64,000 bases of DNA, from positions 19,907 through 83,906 of the forward strand of contig PHAB01000017.1 in the NCBI GenBank assembly GCA_002840275.1, written 5' to 3'. This DNA is from Firmicutes bacterium HGW-Firmicutes-14 (lineage in GTDB: Bacteria; Bacillota; Thermincolia; Thermincolales; UBA2595). Every line of letters begins with the position of its first letter. Position 1 is the first letter of the stretch. Shown piece by piece: positions 61,173 to 64,000 of this stretch. The notes beneath the pieces were generated by a model. The model made no database searches. It was not told the origin of the DNA and was given only the letters and a program-made list of their open reading frames with translations. A program made the position numbers and the translations under genes.

Positions 61173-62151
61173 GATGCTGATCGGACTTGTCATTATGCTT
61201 GCCCTGCTGTTTGACTTTATCAACGGTTTTCATGATACGGCCAACGCCATTGCCACATCTGTTTCCACACGCGTCCTATCCCCCGGTCAGGCTATCATCA
61301 TGGCTGCGGGGCTTAATTTCATAGGAGCCCTGGTCAGTACGGAAGTGGCTCATACTATAGGCCAGGGTATAGTAAAACCTGAGTTTATTACCAATGAGGT
61401 TTTGATTGCCGGATTGACCGGGGCGATCATATGGAACCTGTTCACCTGGTATTATGGGCTGCCCAGCAGTTCCTCCCACGCCCTTGTCGGAGGGGTAGCC
61501 GGGGCGGTGCTGGCCAGCAATGGATATGCTGTCCTTAACGGCCGGGGATTGGCGGAAAAAATATTTCTACCTTTAATCACTTCACCGTTAATCGGTTTTG
61601 CAATCGCATATATGGTCATGGGGCTTATTTTTGTGCTCGTAGGAAATCTGGCCCCAAGAGTGGTTAACAGGTATTTTTCCAAACTGCAGATTGTGTCGGC
61701 GGCCTTTATGGCTTTCAGTCACGGCTCAAATGACGCCCAAAAATCTATGGGCATAATAACTGCAGCACTGCTCTCCACAGGTGTCATTGAAACCTTTGAA
61801 GTGCCTTTATGGGTTATTTTGTCCTGTGCGGGCGCTATGGCCCTTGGAACCTCCCTGGGGGGGTGGCGGATAATTAAGACCATGGGTTCACGCATAATAA
61901 AACTGGAGCCGGTACATGGTTTTGCTGCTGAGACATCTGCGGCGCTGGTTATCATCGGGGCTTCAATTTTCGGGAATCCGGTCAGCACCACTCACGTAAT
62001 TTCAGCATCAATAATGGGTGTCGGGGCAACGAAAAGGATGTCTGCTGTCAGGTGGACAGTGGCGAGAAACATAGTAAATGCGTGGATTCTTACCGCTCCC
62101 CTATCAGCGCTGGCAGCTGCCATTGTTTATTTTCTGATTGACATGATATAA
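61165..62151 (+). CDS. pit: Inorganic phosphate transporter, PiT family
   Basis: 328 residues, about ten membrane helices. The two inverted family repeats are visible: FDFINGFHDTANAIATSVST at residue ~12 and FMAFSHGSNDAQKSMGII at ~188. It moves phosphate (or metal-phosphate) with protons or sodium. Overlapping the DUF47 gene by 8 nt, it forms a standard low-affinity phosphate uptake pair. A terminator follows the stop by 36 nt. Confidence 0.93.
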   Translation: MPEMLIGLVIMLALLFDFINGFHDTANAIATSVSTRVLSPGQAIIMAAGLNFIGALVSTEVAHTIGQGIVKPEFITNEVLIAGLTGAIIWNLFTWYYGLPSSSSHALVGGVAGAVLASNGYAVLNGRGLAEKIFLPLITSPLIGFAIAYMVMGLIFVLVGNLAPRVVNRYFSKLQIVSAAFMAFSHGSNDAQKSMGIITAALLSTGVIETFEVPLWVILSCAGAMALGTSLGGWRIIKTMGSRIIKLEPVHGFAAETSAALVIIGASIFGNPVSTTHVISASIMGVGATKRMSAVRWTVARNIVNAWILTAPLSALAAAIVYFLIDMI

Positions 62152-62187
62152 AATTCTAATGGAGATTATATTTAAGCTAATTTCAGT

Positions 62188-62225
62188 AAAAGTGACCCCA
62201 AGTATAATGAGGGTCACTTTTTTTT
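62188..62225 (+). terminator. Terminator of the DUF47-pit operon
   Basis: AAAAGTGACCC (62188-62198) pairs with GGGTCACTTTT (62211 on) around a 12-nt loop; nine T in all. Confidence 0.9.
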
Positions 62226-62279
62226 GTAGAAAAAATTGGCAGATTTTTTTATCGGCGGCAATTCTCCGGTTAACGGCAG

Positions 62280-62312
62280 AAAAGGACCATACCTTGTCGG
62301 ATGGTCCTTTTT
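62280..62312 (+). terminator. Second terminator, upstream of the riboswitch
   Basis: AAAAGGACCAT (62280-62290) pairs with ATGGTCCTTTT (62301-62311), 10-nt loop, T tail. It further isolates the riboswitch transcript. Confidence 0.75.
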
Positions 62313-62360
62313 GGCAGCATTGGATAATTTTACAGCCTTATCCTGAAATGGAAATTCATA

Positions 62361-62366
62361 TATACT
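62361..62366 (+). promoter_or_regulatory. -10 box before the riboswitch
   Basis: TATACT with a weak -35 (TTATCC, 62338-62343, 17-bp spacer). A start near 62373 would put the riboswitch at the 5' end of the message. Confidence 0.35.
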
Positions 62367-62383
62367 GGACTTGTCCCAGACAT

Positions 62384-62508
62384 ATGCCGAATCCATAAGG
62401 TACGGGGGAACCAGCAGGGTCATAACGACCGGGGGTGAATCACTGTCACAGAGCGGCAGTTGTAGGGTACTTTCAACCCGAACCCGTCAGCTAACTTCGG
62501 AGGCATTT
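62384..62508 (+). promoter_or_regulatory. c-di-AMP (ydaO/yuaA) riboswitch
   Basis: Conserved blocks occur in order: GCCGAATCC (62386-62394), GGTACGGGGGAACCA (62399-62413), GGGGGTGAATC (62430-62440), and GAACCCGTCAGCTAAC (62480-62495), with TGCC at the start facing GGCA (62502-62505) as the closing stem. This is the ydaO class, which senses cyclic di-AMP and often controls wall hydrolases, as here. No terminator lies between it and the gene; the ribosome binding site AAAGGAGG follows at 62511, so control could be translational. Confidence 0.88.
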
Positions 62509-62523
62509 TGAAAGGAGGAAAAA

Positions 62524-63294
62524 ATGAAAAGAAGTAGATTCCGGTTTCTTTCAATGCTGCTGGTAAGCGCAATTCTATTTGGAATCTTTGCCGGGACAGC
62601 CGGCGCTTCCACCAGCTACAGGGTCCAAAAAGGAGATTCATTGTTTTTTATTGCAAAAAGGTATGGAGTAACGGTGTCAGCCCTGAAATCGGCAAACGGT
62701 CTGTCAGGTAACCTGATTTATGCAGGCCAGAGGCTGACTATTCCGGATGGGACAAATACTGGGACAAGATACAAGGTTTCCCGTGGGGACACTCTGTACC
62801 TGATTTCCCAGCGGTTCGGGGTTTCAGTCAGTTCTATTAAAAGCGCTAACAACCTGACCGGTAATACCCTGTACCCCGGACAGGTCCTGTCTATTCCCGG
62901 CAGCGCCGCAAAAACGGCAGTCAGTGTATCGCGGAGCTTTTCCCGAAGTGACCTCGACCTGCTTGCCCGTGCTGTTTACGCTGAGGCCAGGGGAGAAGTT
63001 TACCAGGGGCAGGTAGCGGTAGCGGCAGTTATACTCAACCGCGTAAAAAACCCCATCTTTCCCAGTACAATCCCCGGTGTAATTTATGAGCCGCTGGCCT
63101 TCTCGTCCGTCGATGACGGTCAGATTAACCTTCCGGCAAATCAAACGGCATATAAAGCGGTTCAGGACGCGTTAAACGGATGGGATCCCACATATGGGGC
63201 CCTGTATTTCTGGAATCCGGCCACCGCTCAGAGTAAATGGGTATGGTCACGTTCAATCACTGTAAAGATAGGCAACCATGTTTTTGCCAGATAA
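62524..63294 (+). CDS. LysM-SleB-type cell wall hydrolase
   Basis: 256 residues with AAAGGAGGAA upstream. A signal peptide (residues 1-28, ending TAGAS) is followed by two LysM domains (YRVQKGDSLFFIAKRYGVTV at ~32 and YKVSRGDTLYLISQRFGVSV at ~83) that bind peptidoglycan, and a SleB/CwlJ-type hydrolase domain from ~145 with LARAVYAEARGE and VAAVILNRVKNPIFP. It cleaves wall or spore cortex peptidoglycan. The c-di-AMP riboswitch upstream ties its expression to wall and turgor status. Confidence 0.94.
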   Translation: MKRSRFRFLSMLLVSAILFGIFAGTAGASTSYRVQKGDSLFFIAKRYGVTVSALKSANGLSGNLIYAGQRLTIPDGTNTGTRYKVSRGDTLYLISQRFGVSVSSIKSANNLTGNTLYPGQVLSIPGSAAKTAVSVSRSFSRSDLDLLARAVYAEARGEVYQGQVAVAAVILNRVKNPIFPSTIPGVIYEPLAFSSVDDGQINLPANQTAYKAVQDALNGWDPTYGALYFWNPATAQSKWVWSRSITVKIGNHVFAR

Positions 63295-63323
63295 TGTGTT
63301 ATAGGTTAAATAAGGTACGGCAG

Positions 63324-63345
63324 CCCGCAGGAAATCTCCTGCGGG
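63324..63345 (+). terminator. Probable terminator after the hydrolase gene
   Basis: CCCGCAGGA (63324-63332), loop AATC, TCCTGCGGG (63337-63345). The following TTCGTCTCTTTT is a poor but present T-rich tail. Confidence 0.65.
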
Positions 63346-63506
63346 TTCGTCTCTTTTATTAATAATAGTGGTTATTGATTAATATATAATATATTTATTA
63401 CGGTATAATTACAAAATGTTACGAAATTGTTAATATGCATGGCAACATAACAAATCGCTCCCACCTGTCCCATATTATACTTGGTGAAGTTCTGCACTAA
63501 CTGCGT

Positions 63507-63512
63507 TATAAT
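63507..63512 (+). promoter_or_regulatory. -10 box before the repeat-protein gene
   Basis: TATAAT at 63507-63512 with no clear -35. It would start transcription right at the long leader hairpin. Confidence 0.35.
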
Positions 63513-63518
63513 GTAATT

Positions 63519-63590
63519 GACCCATAGGACCCGGTCTTTTAGGGATATTATTAATATTTACTCCCTGAAAGACGGGTTTTTGATTGGGTC
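63519..63590 (+). other. Long leader hairpin before the repeat protein
   Basis: GACCCA (63519-63524) pairs with TGGGTC (63585-63590), and ACCCGGTCTTTTAGGGA (63529-63545) with TCCCTGAAAGACGGGT (63562-63577), one bulged G and one wobble. The inner right arm is followed by GTTTTT, so transcription could end there. It occupies most of the leader and could be an attenuator or protein-binding RNA. Confidence 0.65.
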
Positions 63591-63622
63591 AACAAAATAT
63601 GTTACATGGAAAGGAGGGTATT

Positions 63623-64000
63623 ATGCTAAAGAGGAACTGGGTTATTCCTGGTTTTCTGGTGCTTGTTATGCTCCTTTTGGTATCTTTCCCGGCTGCTGCC
63701 TTTGCAGGAGAAACCGGGGTTGGAGAAACCGGCATTGGACCGGCCGGTCAGGCGTTAATAGTGCATGAGCAGCCCGCCCCGGCGCCGCCTGCTGAAGAGG
63801 CACCTGTACCGGCGCCGCCTGCAGAGGAAGAGCAGCCTGTACCGGCGCCGCCTGCAGAGGAAGAGCAGCCTGCACCGGCGCCGCCTGCAGAGGAAGAGCA
63901 GCCTGCACCGGCGCCGCCTGCTGAAGAGGCACCTGTACCGGCGCCTGCTGAAGAGGCACCTGTACCGGCGCCTGCTGAAGAGGCACCTGTACCGGCGCCT
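63623..64000 (+). CDS. Secreted Pro/Ala/Glu-rich repeat protein (3' end outside window)
   Basis: The ATG at 63623 follows AAAGGAGGG, and the frame is open to the last base (126 codons). Residues 1-28 are a signal peptide (FLVLVMLLLVSFPAAAFA), then a short GETGVGETGIGPAG, then a repeat region of PAPPAEEEQPV-like 11-residue units changing to PAPAEEAPV 9-residue units. Such acidic proline-rich tracts span the cell wall in surface proteins; an anchoring or functional domain would lie right of the window. No family could be assigned from the visible part. Confidence 0.8.
   Translation, partial: MLKRNWVIPGFLVLVMLLLVSFPAAAFAGETGVGETGIGPAGQALIVHEQPAPAPPAEEAPVPAPPAEEEQPVPAPPAEEEQPAPAPPAEEEQPAPAPPAEEAPVPAPAEEAPVPAPAEEAPVPAP
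63779..64000 (+). repeat. Tandem 33-bp and 27-bp coding repeats
   Basis: Units of the form CCGGCGCCGCCTGCAGAGGA (33 bp in full) repeat about four times, then 27-bp units with CCGGCGCCTGCTGAAGAGGC continue to the window edge. Copies are nearly identical, indicating recent expansion. Confidence 0.9.

Noticed and set aside
63517..63768. Forward frame across the leader hairpin into the repeat-protein gene
   Set aside because: It overlaps the real gene in another frame, starts in the hairpin and has no ribosome binding site.
63666..63986. Reverse-strand frame rich in VPLQQAP-type repeats
   Set aside because: It is the mirror of the Pro/Ala/Glu repeats on the + strand; no ribosome binding site, and the + strand frame has a signal peptide and good start.

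Overview
This window is a stretch of a spore-forming, anaerobic, diderm-unlike Firmicute of the class Clostridia. A Peptococcaceae-like relative (Desulfotomaculum / Pelotomaculum / Thermincola type) is my inference, not a search result. The evidence is the full division and cell-wall (dcw) cluster running directly into spoIIGA-sigE-sigG-spoIIR, the class III (oxygen-sensitive) ribonucleotide reductase with its activase, strong purine-rich ribosome binding sites, and very frequent TTG and GTG starts. Nearly all genes are on the + strand; only a YdcF-type gene and a diacylglycerol-kinase-type gene are on the - strand. No rRNA, tRNA, CRISPR array, transposase or phage gene was seen.

Layout. 1-4.2 kb: the end of an ABC permease, a beta carbonic anhydrase, a LysE-type exporter, a toxin-antitoxin pair behind an 8-bp tandem repeat, and a DUF2953-YtfJ pair. 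4.3-16.3 kb: a sugar-nucleotide and alpha-glucan cluster (phosphohexomutase, GalE, GalU, a probable structured RNA, DUF4912, a GH57-GT4 fusion, a nucleotidyltransferase with a degenerate mutase domain, GH15). 16.4-26.9 kb: ABC-2 exporter, a frameshifted YdcF gene, small unknown genes, SfsA, NagA, DgkA, a MetE-like protein, the NfeD-FloA membrane pair and two unknown envelope proteins. 27-31.6 kb: RavA-ViaA type ATPase/VWA pair, HisJ-type phosphatase, YdjM-type membrane protein. 32-50.9 kb: mraZ to ftsZ. 51-56.5 kb: anti-sigma-like protein, spoIIGA-sigE, sigG-spoIIR, SDH-type protease, YlmC. 56.6-62.2 kb: nrdR-nrdD-dCMP deaminase-nrdG, then DUF47-Pit phosphate uptake. 62.3-64 kb: a c-di-AMP riboswitch controlling a LysM/SleB hydrolase, then a truncated secreted Pro/Ala/Glu-repeat protein.

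How the genes work together. The dcw cluster supplies UDP-MurNAc-pentapeptide, lipid I/II, the septal synthase and FtsZ, and leads straight into the first mother-cell sigma factor (SigE, activated by SpoIIGA), the late forespore factor (SigG) and SpoIIR, the forespore signal that triggers SpoIIGA. Regulatory sites fit this: four 10-bp MraZ repeats before mraZ, Spo0A-box-like sequences in a long-spacer promoter before spoIIGA, a SigF-type promoter before sigG, and tandem NrdR boxes straddling the nrdR promoter.

Gene-free stretches over 300 bases. 7696-8411: promoter, structured RNA, terminator, then small inverted repeats. 31583-32152: a 203-nt palindrome, a terminator and the MraZ operator. 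53270-53595: terminator, two palindromes, SigF-type promoter. 56455-56792: two terminators, a hairpin, and the NrdR-controlled promoter. 62152-62523: two terminators and the riboswitch. 63295-63622: a terminator, AT-rich sequence and a long leader hairpin.
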